31,038 nucleotides of DNA from an uncultured Lysobacter sp. (GCA_946480055.1 CAMLID010000036.1:1-31038), one strand, 5' to 3'; positions 16,204-25,683 are shown, numbered from the stretch's first letter. The notes: generated by a model from the letters alone, not told the origin. A program made the numbers and translations.

Positions 16204-16926
16204 TCACGCCGAGGCGGGCGCGGTTTCGTCTTCGGTGGAAAACACGAAGCCCCCGCGGTAGATTGCGCGCACGGGGAGGCGTAACTGCCTGTTCGACAGT
16301 TTTTTCCGCAAACGGTGTACGAGAACGTCCAGACGATGGGGATCGAAATCCGACGTACCATCCGACAGGCGTTCGATCAGCGCATCGCGCGCGATCGCCT
16401 CGCCGGGCCGCTCCATGAGACTTTCCAGCAAGATCTTCTCGCTGCCCGAGAGTTCGAACGCTTGGCCATCGGGCGCTCGCAGCGACCATCCACCATCGGC
16501 GAGCCGCCATGTCTGCGCCTGCGCCGGCGCTGCGTTTCGCATGCGACGCGCCACGCTGCGCAGGGTAGCCGCGAGCACGATCAGATCCGTGGGCTTGGGC
16601 AGATACGCATCGGCGCCGCTGCTGAGGCCGAGCGCCTGCTCGGCCGGCAGCGCACGCGCGGTCAGCATCACCTTGCCGATGTCCATGCGATCGCTCAGGC
16701 GCCGCAGGACGGAATAGCCGTCTTCGCCGGGAAGCCCGACATCGAGCACCACGAGGTCGAATTCCATTTGTGCGCTGGCGCGCCAGAACGCTTCGGCGCT
16801 GGGGCAGGCGATGACGCGAAAACCATGCTCTTCCAGTCCGGCTGCGAGTTCCTCGAGAAGATCCGGATCGTCTTCGACCACCGCCACCCGCTCCCGAGGC
16901 CCGCTCCCCTGCATCCCTTGCTCCAT
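16204..16926 (-). CDS. OmpR-family response regulator
   Basis: 240 residues from ATG 16926, which has a GGGGAG ribosome site; an upstream in-frame start at 17025 would run through the divergent promoter gap. Residues ~14-125 are a receiver domain: acidic pocket EDD (18-20), phospho-acceptor Asp62 in LVVLDVGLPGEDG, Thr89 in MLTAR, and Lys111 in YLPKP. Residues ~146-236 are a winged-helix DNA-binding domain with FELSGSEKILLESLMERPGE, then DPHRLDVLVHRLRKKL, then IRAIYRGGFVF-type wing (VRAIYRGGFVF here). All phosphotransfer residues are present. The adjacent histidine kinase on the other strand, 116 nt away, lacks its own receiver and is the likely phosphodonor. The gene is upstream of and co-directional with the giant surface operon, so that operon is the most likely target (inference). 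Confidence 0.92.
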   Translation of the reverse strand: MEQGMQGSGPRERVAVVEDDPDLLEELAAGLEEHGFRVIACPSAEAFWRASAQMEFDLVVLDVGLPGEDGYSVLRRLSDRMDIGKVMLTARALPAEQALGLSSGADAYLPKPTDLIVLAATLRSVARRMRNAAPAQAQTWRLADGGWSLRAPDGQAFELSGSEKILLESLMERPGEAIARDALIERLSDGTSDFDPHRLDVLVHRLRKKLSNRQLRLPVRAIYRGGFVFSTEDETAPASA

Positions 16927-17042
16927 CGTCGCTCCCCCTGCGCGTACGCGCCCCCTGCGCGCACACCGGGCGGAGTATACGGCCCGGCGGGACGGCATAG
17001 CCTCGCCGCAAGCGCGCTCCCCCATTCAGCATCCCGTCCCGG
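16927..17042. promoter_or_regulatory. Divergent promoter region, response regulator / histidine kinase
   Basis: 116-nt gap between divergent starts. On the minus strand there is a TATACT -10-like element (complement of 16974-16979) about 50 nt upstream of the response-regulator ATG; no good -35 is visible at 17 bp. Tracts of CCCCCTGCGCG occur twice (16936 and 16951 area), possible direct repeats for a regulator. No clear plus-strand promoter was seen. Confidence 0.35.
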
Positions 17043-19118
17043 ATGACGCGGCTCGTGCTTTTGTTGTGGGCGCTGTCCCTGTCCGTCGCGCTGGCGGGCC
17101 CGGTCCGTGCGCATGCCCCCGATGACACGACGGACGCGCCCGTCGATCTGTCAGCGGGTGCCGTCTACCTCTACGATCCCGAGGGCGATTTCGATATCGC
17201 GACGGTACGCCGGCTCTCGCGCGCGGATTTCGGTGCGGCGCGCGGGTTCGGTACGACGCTCGGATTGAGCGCGCGCGACGGCGCGGCCTGGGTCCGCCTG
17301 GATATCCCGCGCCAGGTCGCGGGCGGCGAGTGGTGGCTTTCGGTGGGCCCGGCGACGGTCACTTCCGTCACCTTGTACGCACCGGACGCATCGGGTCGCC
17401 TGACCATGCGCGAACTCGGCGCGTCGACGCCGTTCGCGGATCGCCCGGTACGTTTCCGACTGCCGGTATTCCCGTTGCGGCTCGAGGCGGCACCGAACGG
17501 CCGCACGCTTTATCTCCGTGTTTCCGGGCAAAGCACGACGCATGAGGTCGAACCGGTGATGTGGCGGCCGGCGGCCTTCGTGGCCATGGCCGAGCGCGAT
17601 TACGCGCTTTGGGGCGCGTACTTCGGCATCCTCATGCTGTTGATCACGTTCACCTTGTTCTTCTGGCTGGAATTTCGCTCTGCCGCATACCTGCGCTACT
17701 CGCTCTACCTCGGCGCGTTCTTCGCGGTGCTCTGGCTGCTGGAGGGCTTCGGTGCGCAATGGCTGTTGCCCGGCTCCCCGGAGACTGCGATCTACCTGAC
17801 GAGGGCGATCGCCCTCGTCGCGATGGGCTATACCCTGTGGTTCAGCCTGAAGCTGCTGGAACTGGAGCGCAGATTCCCGTTGCTCCACCACATCGCGGCC
17901 GCGCTGTCGCTGGCGCAGGCCGGCGGCGCACTCGCCATCCTGTTCGTGAGCGACAGCGTGGTGCTCCGTGCAGCGCTGGTCGCGGCGCTCGCATGGCAGC
18001 CCATCTTCTTCGTGCTGCTCCGCTATCAGTGGCATCGCCGGCCGGACCTGCGGCCGGTGATCGTCGCGTTCGCGCCGCAGATGGCGGGCCTGGCGATCGC
18101 GGTGCTGCGGCATGTGGGGGTGGTGCCCGCCGGTTTCTGGTCGTCGCATGCGCTGGAGGCGACGGGCATCGTGCATATGGTGGTCCTGAGCCTGGCGCTC
18201 ATGCGCCGCGTGCGCGACTCGGAGCGACGTGCGCTCCTGCTCGCCAGGGAATCGGAGGAGCGCCTGGATCGCAAGGTCGGCGAACGCACCTCCGAACTGG
18301 CCGACGCCAATCGTCGCCTGATGTCGGAGATCGCCGAGCGTCGGACCGCCCAGACGGAACTGGCCAGCTCGCTGAAGTCCGAGCGCAAGATGCTGGACGC
18401 TCAGCGCGATTTCGTCGCGATGGTGTCGCACGAGTTCCGCACGCCGCTGGCGGTGATCAAGACCGTGGCGCAGCGTCTGCGGTCGCATTCGGCGCTGCAG
18501 GACGACGATCTCCAGAACCGCTTGGGTCGCGTGGATCGCGCGACGACGCGGATGACGGCGATGATGGAGACCTATCTGGCGGACGACCGGATGCGCGCGC
18601 CCGAGCGCGAGCGCCGGACCACCCGATTCCCCGCAGTCGCGCTCGTATCGGCCGCCGTCGAACACCACGGCGGCAACACCGATTCGCGTATCAGGCTCGA
18701 CGCGGCCGATGACGTGCCCGACATCGATGGCGACCTGGGTCTGCTCACGGTGGCGCTTGCCAATCTGATCGACAACGCCATCAAGTACTCTATCGCCCCC
18801 GCCCCGATCCTGGTCACGACGACTTGGGAAGCGGGCATGCTGTACTTCCGCGTGACCGATGAGGGCACGGGCGTGACCGAGTCCGAACGGGAGCGCATCT
18901 TCCAGCGTTACGTGCGCGGGTCGGCGAGCAGCGGTCGGGGCGGCGCCGGACTGGGCCTGCATCTGGCTCAGGAGATCGCCAGGCTCCACGGTGGCGACAT
19001 CACGATCGAACAGACGGACCTGGCAGGATCGACGTTCGCCTTGACGGTGCCCGCAGCGCCCGTCGAGCGCGTCGAGCCGACGCGCAATGTCGCGACGACG
19101 GATCAACTAGGGGTGTAG
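17043..19118 (+). CDS. 7TMR-DISM sensor histidine kinase
   Basis: 691 residues. A signal peptide (LVLLLWALSLSVALAGPVRA) leads to a periplasmic 7TMR-DISM extracellular domain of type 2 (residues ~35-178), a beta-sandwich family thought to bind carbohydrate-like ligands. Seven membrane helices follow (~186-388), then a short coiled coil (ESEERLDRKVGERTSELADA). The kinase core has His463 in FVAMVSHEFRTPLAVIK, the N box LANLIDNAIKYS (Asn578), the G1 box DEGTG and the G2 box GAGLGLHLA. All catalytic residues are intact, and there is no fused receiver. It diverges from the OmpR-type regulator and is followed after 2 nt by a LysM-FecR gene, whose stop overlaps a CHASE2 gene. A cell-envelope or polysaccharide signal is plausible from the sensor type and the LysM neighbour. 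The start lacks a strong ribosome site. Confidence 0.93.
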   Translation: MTRLVLLLWALSLSVALAGPVRAHAPDDTTDAPVDLSAGAVYLYDPEGDFDIATVRRLSRADFGAARGFGTTLGLSARDGAAWVRLDIPRQVAGGEWWLSVGPATVTSVTLYAPDASGRLTMRELGASTPFADRPVRFRLPVFPLRLEAAPNGRTLYLRVSGQSTTHEVEPVMWRPAAFVAMAERDYALWGAYFGILMLLITFTLFFWLEFRSAAYLRYSLYLGAFFAVLWLLEGFGAQWLLPGSPETAIYLTRAIALVAMGYTLWFSLKLLELERRFPLLHHIAAALSLAQAGGALAILFVSDSVVLRAALVAALAWQPIFFVLLRYQWHRRPDLRPVIVAFAPQMAGLAIAVLRHVGVVPAGFWSSHALEATGIVHMVVLSLALMRRVRDSERRALLLARESEERLDRKVGERTSELADANRRLMSEIAERRTAQTELASSLKSERKMLDAQRDFVAMVSHEFRTPLAVIKTVAQRLRSHSALQDDDLQNRLGRVDRATTRMTAMMETYLADDRMRAPERERRTTRFPAVALVSAAVEHHGGNTDSRIRLDAADDVPDIDGDLGLLTVALANLIDNAIKYSIAPAPILVTTTWEAGMLYFRVTDEGTGVTESERERIFQRYVRGSASSGRGGAGLGLHLAQEIARLHGGDITIEQTDLAGSTFALTVPAAPVERVEPTRNVATTDQLGV

Positions 19119-19120
19119 TA

Positions 19121-20752
19121 ATGGGCGTGAGGAACATCGGAGCCGCCTGGCGGCGTGCCTTGCTGATCGCGGCTATTGCGTGCGCAGGATTCGGCAACGC
19201 GTCGGCCGCGGACTGGGTCTATCGGGTGCGGCCCGGCGACAATCTGTGGGATCTGGCGTCGGCTCACCTGAAGGCCGACGTCCCCTGGTCGCGCCTGCAG
19301 GCTTACAACCGCGTGCCGCATCCGAAACATCTTCCCCCTGGGCAACGGTTGCGGTTCCCGGTCGAATGGCTGCGTGTGCAGCCCGAGCGCGTGCGCGTCG
19401 TCGCCGTGCGCGGCGCGGTCCAAGTCGCAATGGACGGCCGCGCGCCGGCGCGCGCAGGAACGGTGGACATGCGGATCGCTACGGACGGCTGGGTCGAAAC
19501 CGGCGAGAACGCCAGTGCGACGGTGGAGTTCGCCGACGGTTCGCGATTGCTGCTCGCCAGCCGGAGCCGCGTCGTGTTCGACCGGCTCAGCAGCTTCGGG
19601 CGGACGGGCATGGTCGACAGCGAGGTCCGGCTCCAGCGCGGACGGGCGACGCACCGGGTCGCGCCGCAGAACGGCCCGGCGGCGCGCTACGAGGTCTCGA
19701 CGCCGTCGGCGACGTCGAGCGTGCGCGGCACCCGGTTCCGCGTTGCGTACGAGGACGGGCGGGAAACCACCGAGGTCGTCGAAGGCCACGTCGGCGTCGA
19801 CGGCGAATCGGGCTCCGCGGAGCTTCGGGCCGGCTACGGCAGCCGCAACGACGGCAGCGTGCGCGCACGCGCCCTGCTGCCTGCGCCCGACCTGCCCGCC
19901 ATGGCCTTCGACAGTCTGCCGATCCTGCTCGAGTGGCCGTCGGTGGCGGGCGCGAGCGGGTATCAGATCGACGTGGTCCGCGCCGATGCGCCGGAAGTAC
20001 AGTTGTTCGAAGCGGCGGCGTCATCGCCTAAAGTCGGCATCGGCACGCTCCCGCCCGGCCGTCATCTGATCCGTGTGCGCGCCGTCGACGCCGACGGCAT
20101 CGCGGGCCTGGACGCGAACCTGCCGATCGAGGTCCCCGAGGGACCGGCGCCACCGCTGACGATCCGCCCGGCGAACGCCGAGGTTTCCTACCTGCCCAAG
20201 CCACGATTCGAATGGTCGCGCAGCGAAGGGGCCGAAGGCGCGCACATCCAGATCGCGCGCGACGCATCGATGGGCGACCTCGTGCAAGAGATCGATTCTG
20301 CGTCGACCCGCGCTCGCCCGACCGTGCCGCTGTCTCCCGGCACGTACTGGTGGCGCGTCGCCTCGCGCGATGCACGCGGACGCCTCGGGCTCTTCGGCGG
20401 CGCGCTTCCGTTCGACGTGCGCCCGATGCCGTCCGATGCCCAGATCGCAGGGCCCTCGGTGAAGGAAGGTGAGCTCGTGCTGCGCTGGCGCAGCGTGCCG
20501 GAGATCCCGCGCTACCGTGTCGAGGTGTCCCGCCACGCCGACCTGCGCGACCCGGTGATCGATACGACCGTCGAAACGCCGGAACTGCACATGAAGAAGC
20601 CGCGCGGCGGCCGCTGGTATGTGCGCGTCCACGCGCTCGACGAGGACGGCGAGGCCATGGAGCTGGGGAGCATCCAGGAGATCCGCCTGCCATGCATGCT
20701 GTGCTACGCGGGCGGTGCCGCGTCGGTCGCGCTGCTGTTGCTGGTGCTATGA
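19121..20752 (+). CDS. LysM and FecR domain periplasmic protein with C-terminal membrane anchor
   Basis: 543 residues. Signal peptide ends at about residue 29 (GFGNASA). Residues ~33-78 are a LysM peptidoglycan-binding domain (YRVRPGDNLWDLASAHL, then LPPGQRLRFP). Residues ~85-215 are a FecR domain: VRVVAVRGAVQVAM, then GWVETGENASATVEFADGS, then the signature TPSATSSVRGTRFRVA. The remainder holds two or three Ig/FN3-like sandwiches (ILLEWPSVAGASGYQIDVVR, then RFEWSRSEGAEGAHIQIARD). The end is a hydrophobic segment (YAGGAASVALLLLVL), a likely membrane anchor. Unlike FecR of iron signalling, no anti-sigma or TonB component is nearby; FecR next to CHASE2 proteins is a recurring pairing in proteobacteria. 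It starts 2 nt after the kinase stop and overlaps the next gene by four bases, so all three are probably one transcript. A periplasmic link between cell wall and membrane signalling proteins is a reasonable inference. Confidence 0.9.
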   Translation: MGVRNIGAAWRRALLIAAIACAGFGNASAADWVYRVRPGDNLWDLASAHLKADVPWSRLQAYNRVPHPKHLPPGQRLRFPVEWLRVQPERVRVVAVRGAVQVAMDGRAPARAGTVDMRIATDGWVETGENASATVEFADGSRLLLASRSRVVFDRLSSFGRTGMVDSEVRLQRGRATHRVAPQNGPAARYEVSTPSATSSVRGTRFRVAYEDGRETTEVVEGHVGVDGESGSAELRAGYGSRNDGSVRARALLPAPDLPAMAFDSLPILLEWPSVAGASGYQIDVVRADAPEVQLFEAAASSPKVGIGTLPPGRHLIRVRAVDADGIAGLDANLPIEVPEGPAPPLTIRPANAEVSYLPKPRFEWSRSEGAEGAHIQIARDASMGDLVQEIDSASTRARPTVPLSPGTYWWRVASRDARGRLGLFGGALPFDVRPMPSDAQIAGPSVKEGELVLRWRSVPEIPRYRVEVSRHADLRDPVIDTTVETPELHMKKPRGGRWYVRVHALDEDGEAMELGSIQEIRLPCMLCYAGGAASVALLLLVL

Positions 20753-22332
20753 AGCGCCTCGGCCCGGGATGGTATCGATGGGCGGGCGCGTTGGTCGCCG
20801 GTCTGTGCGCCATGATGCTGAGCGCATCCGGCGCGATGGCGCCGGTCGACGACGCCCTGTACGCAGCATACGTCCGCAACGCGCCCTTGGCGCGCGACGG
20901 CGAGACCGTTCTGATCGCCATCGACGATCGCAGCCTGCAGGCGCTGGGGCAATGGCCGTGGCCGCGGCGCACTCACGCGCGCCTGGTGGCTCTGCTCGAT
21001 GCGGCCGGCGCGCGCAGCATCGCGCTCGACCTGTTGATGCCCGAACGCGATCGGGATCCCGGCAGCGACGAAGCGCTCGCCCAGGCGATGCGCGCAAGCG
21101 GCCGCGTGGTGCTGCCGGTCAACGCCGGCACCGCGGCAGCCGGCGCTCCGGCGGAGGAGCTGGTGCCGGTCGCGCCGCTGGGCGACGCGGCCCGGGCGTT
21201 GGGCCACACCGATCTGGAATCGGGGCAGGATTCGGCGTCGGCGCTGTACCTCAAGGCCGGCATAGGGGCGCCCCGATGGCCTGCCCTGCCGCTCGCGCTG
21301 CTGGGCGTCGAGCGCAACGACCTCGCCGCACCTCCCAAGCCCGGGCGAAATGCATCGCGGGCCTGGGAGCGGATGGATCGCGTGTTGTTGCGCTTCTCGG
21401 GTCCGGCCGGCACGTATCCGCAGTATTCGTATACCGACGTGCTCGACGGCCGCGTTCCGGACGATGCGTTCCGTGGCCGTCGCATCATCGTCGGCGCGAC
21501 GGCAGCGGGACTGGGCCACGTGATCGCCACTCCTATGCCCGGCGGCCGGATGTCGGCGCTCGAGTACATGGCGAATGCGACCGAAACGCTGGCGCAACGC
21601 GCCCAGGTTCGCGCACTGGACCCGGCGACCTGCGCACTGCTCGCCTTCCTCGCCACGACTCTGGCGGCGGGCCTGGCGCTTCAACCGGCACTTCGTGCGC
21701 GCCTCCTGGTCAATGCGTTCGTGGTCATGGGCCTGGTCGCCGTGAGCCTGGTGGCCGTATCCGCTGCCCAGACGTGGTGGGGACCGTCGGCCGCGGTGGT
21801 AGCGGTCGTCGTACTGGGCGCCGTTTCCCTCGTCGTCGACCTGCGCCGGAGCACCGATCGCGCGCACCTCGACGGCGTCACCGGCCTGTTGTCGCGCCGG
21901 CGCTTCCTGCGTCGCCTCCGCGGCGCCATCGCGCATGCGGCCGACACCAGCGAGCCATTGGCCGTGGTCAGCCTGGAGTTCTCCGGCTTCGAGCGATACC
22001 GCGCGCGCGCAGGAGAACTCGAAGCCGCCGTCCTGCTGGCGCGCCTCGCGAAACTGATGCACGCCGAGCTGGACGGCGCTGGCGATTTTGCCGGCCGAAC
22101 CTCGGATGCCGGTCTGGCCGGCGTCGTGCTCCACCGATCGGACGCGGCCGTGGACGCGATCGTCGATCGCCTTCGAACCCAAGCCGCAGGTGTTGTGCGC
22201 AATGCCGAAGGCGACAACGGCGCCACGGCGCTGCAGGTGCACGTCGGTCGCGCGCGCGCGACGTCGGATGCCTGGCTGCCCCTGTTGCGCCGCGCGGCGG
22301 CGGACGGACGCAGGTCGGCGGTGCGCGCCTGA
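20749..22332 (+). CDS. CHASE2 sensor with degenerate GGDEF domain
   Basis: 527 residues; ATG 20749 overlaps the previous TGA (ATGA). An N-terminal membrane helix precedes a periplasmic CHASE2 domain (~30-280): VLIAIDDRSLQALGQWPWPR, then ARSIALDLLMPERD, then GRRIIVGATAAGLGH. Three membrane helices (~290-370) follow. The cytoplasmic C-terminus begins like a GGDEF domain (AHLDGVTGLLSRRRFLRRL), but the signature position reads RTSDAGLAGVV where RxGGDEFxxLL is expected, and the usual FKxxND-type metal/substrate region is also changed. It is therefore very unlikely to make c-di-GMP; it could act as a nucleotide-sensing or protein-docking module. CHASE2 more often carries an adenylate cyclase or a kinase. 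The gene closes the kinase-FecR-CHASE2 operon. Confidence 0.9.
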   Translation: MKRLGPGWYRWAGALVAGLCAMMLSASGAMAPVDDALYAAYVRNAPLARDGETVLIAIDDRSLQALGQWPWPRRTHARLVALLDAAGARSIALDLLMPERDRDPGSDEALAQAMRASGRVVLPVNAGTAAAGAPAEELVPVAPLGDAARALGHTDLESGQDSASALYLKAGIGAPRWPALPLALLGVERNDLAAPPKPGRNASRAWERMDRVLLRFSGPAGTYPQYSYTDVLDGRVPDDAFRGRRIIVGATAAGLGHVIATPMPGGRMSALEYMANATETLAQRAQVRALDPATCALLAFLATTLAAGLALQPALRARLLVNAFVVMGLVAVSLVAVSAAQTWWGPSAAVVAVVVLGAVSLVVDLRRSTDRAHLDGVTGLLSRRRFLRRLRGAIAHAADTSEPLAVVSLEFSGFERYRARAGELEAAVLLARLAKLMHAELDGAGDFAGRTSDAGLAGVVLHRSDAAVDAIVDRLRTQAAGVVRNAEGDNGATALQVHVGRARATSDAWLPLLRRAAADGRRSAVRA

Positions 22333-22364
22333 TCGCAGTTCCCGCAGCCCGTCACTGATCGAAA

Positions 22365-22400
22365 GCAAAAAGCCCTGCGAAAACAGGGCCTTTCACTTTT
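22365..22400. terminator. Intrinsic terminator of ssb (bidirectional)
   Basis: Stem GCCCTG / CAGGGC (22372-22377 / 22384-22389) with a 6-nt loop. On the minus strand TTTTTGC follows, giving a classic intrinsic terminator 35-60 nt past the ssb stop. On the plus strand CTTTCACTTTT follows, so it can also stop the CHASE2 transcript. Confidence 0.85.
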
Positions 22401-22424
22401 AACCGACTATTTTCCGGATGTCTT

Positions 22425-22985
22425 TCAGAACGGGATGTCGTCGTCGGCGAAGTCCTCGCCGAAGTCGTTGGACTTGGCCGGGGGCGCATCGCGGCGCGGC
22501 GCCGATTCCTGACGGCCGCCACCACCACCGCCACCACCGTAGCCGCCACCGCCGCCACCGGCCTGACGCGGGGCGCGCTCGCCGCCACCACCGCCACCGC
22601 CGCCGCCGCGGAACTCGCGACCACCACCACCGCCGCCACCGCCCTCGCCACCCGGACCGCCGAGCATCTGCATGTCGTCGGCGACGATATCGGTGAAGTA
22701 CTTCTCGACGCCGTCCTGACCGGTGAACTTGTCATAGCGGATCGAGCCTTCGATGTAGACCTGGCGGCCCTTGCGCAGGTATTCGCCGGCGATCTCGCCG
22801 AGCTTGCCGAACAGCTTGACCCGGTGCCACTCGGTGCGCTCCTGGGTGTTGCCGTCCTTGTCCTTGCGCACGCTGGTCGTGGCCAGGCTGAGCGTGGTCA
22901 CGGCCATGCCGCCCTGGGTGTACTTGGTTTCGGGGTCGTTGCCGAGGTTGCCGACCAGGATGACCTTATTGATGCCACGTGCCAT
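22425..22985 (-). CDS. ssb: Single-stranded DNA-binding protein
   Basis: 186 residues from ATG 22985, with AAGGA upstream. The OB-fold is canonical: [19 protein letters not shown], then [12 protein letters not shown], then [20 protein letters not shown], then [20 protein letters not shown]. Residues ~112-165 are a low-complexity Gly-rich linker broken by short charged patches ([12 protein letters not shown]). The C-terminal tip DFADDDIPF is the standard acidic peptide that recruits RecQ, PriA, RecO and polymerase chi. The protein binds ssDNA as a tetramer in replication and repair. It has its own promoter and terminator and is transcribed away from its neighbours. The poly-Gly DNA (22500-22660) is repetitive and prone to sequencing or slippage error, but the frame is intact. 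Confidence 0.98.
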   Translation of the reverse strand: MARGINKVILVGNLGNDPETKYTQGGMAVTTLSLATTSVRKDKDGNTQERTEWHRVKLFGKLGEIAGEYLRKGRQVYIEGSIRYDKFTGQDGVEKYFTDIVADDMQMLGGPGGEGGGGGGGGREFRGGGGGGGGGERAPRQAGGGGGGYGGGGGGGGRQESAPRRDAPPAKSNDFGEDFADDDIPF

Positions 22986-23367
22986 GAGGATGCGGGTCCT
23001 TGAAGTTGTCGCCGAAAGCGGGCGATAGGTAGTTAAGTATACCCGTCGGTCCGGGACCGTCAGGCCAAGGCCCTGGCCCCTGTCAGGGAATGCCGCTGTC
23101 GTGGGTAGGACCGGATCCGCGGGCGTCAAGGCCTGAAACCTTGCTGCGACGGGCTTTGCGCGACGCCGCCCGATACCGCCGCGGGCGCGCGCTCGCCCCA
23201 GCCGGCCCCGATTCGGTTCAGCCAGCCGCCACTGTCCCGATCCGTCGCCCAGCGGCGCACCGCCCATCGGCCCGCCGCCTCGGGATGGCCTTCGGCACTG
23301 CTGGGCCGGGAGTGGCGCCGTCGATCATCGCTGGCCGGCGCCGTCGCGCCGCCTCCGGAGCCCTGCC
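22986..23367. other. Non-coding gap between divergent ssb and SnoaL-like gene
   Basis: 382 nt. The left end holds the ssb promoter and leader. The rest is GC-rich with no convincing gene on either strand. A CAAGG/CCTTG mini-hairpin lies near 23128. No clear plus-strand promoter for the downstream gene was seen. Confidence 0.5.
23036..23063 (-). promoter_or_regulatory. Candidate sigma-70 promoter of ssb
   Basis: On the minus strand: CTGACG (complement of 23058-23063), 16-bp spacer, TATACT (complement of 23036-23041). The -10 matches consensus at 5 of 6 positions. It lies about 50 nt upstream of the ssb ATG. Confidence 0.55.
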
Positions 23368-24093
23368 ATGCCCGTCGTCCCGCGCCTGCTCGCCGCCCTC
23401 GCCTGCGTCGCCGCCCTGAGCCCGGCCGCGGCGCAGACATCCACCGAAACCGAACTGCTCCGCCTGACCCAGGAGAACCTGGACGCGATCGCGCCGGGCC
23501 GGGTCGAGGTCTGGCAGCGCAACGCCCACGAACGCCTTGTACACGTCGACGAGAACGGCATCGTCCGCAACAAAGCCGAGTTCCTGGCGGAACTCAAGCC
23601 GCTGCCGGGCGGTTTGGTCGGCTCGCTGACGATCGACCGCTTCGCTGTGACCGACCTGGGCGACACCGCCGTGGTCACCCACGAGGACCTGGAGACCCTG
23701 GACTACCACGGCCAGCCCCTGCGCAGCCGCTGGCGCCAGACCGACACCTGGGTCCGCGGCGGCGACGGCTGGAAACTGCTCGGCGAACAGGTGCTGGCGC
23801 TGCAGACCGACCCGCCGGCGATAGCGCTGCCGTCGGCGCAGCTGTGCGGCTACAACGGTGTCTATCGGCTCGACGACAAGATCCGCACCACCCTGCGTTG
23901 CGAGTCCGACGCCCTGCTCTTCGAACGCGAGGGACGACCGCCGACGCGCTATCGCGCCGAAGTCGCCGACGTGTTCTTCGCACCCGGACAGCCGCGTACG
24001 CGGCGGATATTCCAGCGCGACGCGCAAGGCAGGGTCGTCGGCTTCGTGGATCGACGCGAGGGTCTGGACATCCGTTGGACACGGGTGAAGTGA
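23368..24093 (+). CDS. Secreted SnoaL-like / DUF4440 (NTF2 fold) protein
   Basis: 241 residues. A signal peptide (LLAALACVAALSPAAAQ) indicates export to the periplasm. Residues ~25-150 fit the NTF2-like cone fold of the DUF4440/SnoaL group: LTQENLDAIAPGRVEVWQRN, then DENGIVRNKAEFLAELKPLP, then VTDLGDTAVVTHEDL, then RQTDTWVRGGDGWKLLGEQV. The C-terminal ~80 residues (LCGYNGVYRLDDKIRTTLRC, then RRIFQRDAQGRVVGFVDRRE) resemble the beta-rich DUF3471-like tail found on some hydrolases, with a Cys pair. No catalytic residues can be assigned. A CGGAG ribosome site precedes the ATG. It stands alone, with no operon partner. Function unknown; members of this fold bind small hydrophobic ligands or act as isomerase-like enzymes. 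Confidence 0.8.
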   Translation: MPVVPRLLAALACVAALSPAAAQTSTETELLRLTQENLDAIAPGRVEVWQRNAHERLVHVDENGIVRNKAEFLAELKPLPGGLVGSLTIDRFAVTDLGDTAVVTHEDLETLDYHGQPLRSRWRQTDTWVRGGDGWKLLGEQVLALQTDPPAIALPSAQLCGYNGVYRLDDKIRTTLRCESDALLFEREGRPPTRYRAEVADVFFAPGQPRTRRIFQRDAQGRVVGFVDRREGLDIRWTRVK

Positions 24094-24133
24094 ATGCGGC
24101 AACGATGAGCTACGCGCATTCGTCGCACTGAAG

Positions 24134-24214
24134 CGCGAAGGCAAAGAAACCAGCGTGGGACTGCCGGAGGCCGGTGCCTTCGCGGCGGCCGTGTCGCGGC
24201 TTACGCCGCTCCTA
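24134..24214. repeat. Compound extragenic palindrome, REP-like
   Basis: The left part is a perfect 10-bp inverted repeat, CGCGAAGGCA (24134-24143) and TGCCTTCGCG (24175-24184), enclosing a CCGG-AGG-CCGG mini-dyad. The right part (24193-24214) reads on the minus strand TAGGAGCGGCG-TAAGCCGCGA, a GCGGC/GCCGC hairpin with a TAGGAG head. That head and hairpin are the form of REP elements common in Pseudomonas and Xanthomonadaceae genomes. The element lies about 40 nt after the SnoaL-like gene, a normal REP site. Copy number cannot be seen in this window. Confidence 0.55.
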
Positions 24215-24338
24215 TCCCAAGGCAGAGCGGAGACGTCGTGACACTAGACGCCGTCGAGCGAATCGTGCGTCGCGGCGATTCGCGCGACGGCATCGCCCTG
24301 GCTGCGACACCTTTCGCGATTGAGTTTCCGCGTCCGCA

Positions 24339-24354
24339 CGCTAACAGGTTAGCG
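24339..24354. promoter_or_regulatory. Dyad CGCTAAC-AG-GTTAGCG, possible operator
   Basis: Perfect 7-bp arms with a 2-nt centre; GTCCGC / GCGGAC arms at 24332 and 24352 give an alternative outer pairing. It sits about 240 nt upstream of the activator ATG and overlaps a weak promoter-like pair. Compact dyads of this type often bind a helix-turn-helix dimer; the binder is unknown. Confidence 0.35.
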
Positions 24355-24586
24355 GACAGCGCCGCACGCATCTCAACGCAACACGAGTCTCACGCGCGAC
24401 GTCGCGTGCGCATGCCGCGCGCGAACGCAAGCCGTGCGAAGCACCGGCCGCAGCGAAAAAATCGCCGGCGCTGTCCGGTCATGCGTTCCATCGCCGTTCT
24501 TCTCCCAGTACCCCGAGCCACGGATGGCCAGGCAGGCCGCCGCAATAGCGCTGCACCGTTCGCCGACCCCAAGGAAGGAGTTACGC

Positions 24587-25615
<1,029 letters not shown>

Positions 25616-25634
25616 TGACTTCCCTCGCCACCGC

Positions 25635-25659
25635 CACGGCGCTCAGCGCCGGCGCCGTG
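25635..25659 (+). terminator. Stem-loop after activator gene, possible weak terminator
   Basis: CACGGCGC / GCGCCGTG, 8-bp perfect stem with a 9-nt loop, 20 nt past the activator stop. No T-run follows, so it would be at most a weak or factor-assisted terminator, or a transcript-stabilising hairpin. Confidence 0.35.
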
Positions 25660-25683
25660 CTGCGGCCTGCGCAAAGCCTGCAC

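Larger units (their letters stand above)
24094..24586. other. Non-coding region upstream of the sigma-54 activator
   Basis: 493 nt with no supported gene. It holds a compound palindromic repeat (24134-24214), a dyad at 24339-24354, and near its right end the AAGGAAGGAG ribosome site of the activator. A weak TTGAGT - 16 bp - TAACAG promoter-like pair (24320-24347) overlaps the dyad. Confidence 0.5.

Noticed and set aside
17151..19106. 651-codon minus-strand frame opposite the histidine kinase
   Set aside because: No domains; the plus-strand kinase has all catalytic boxes.
22500..22660. GGC/CCACC-rich tract as a possible independent repeat element
   Set aside because: It is the Gly-rich linker of SSB, in frame and common in this group of bacteria.
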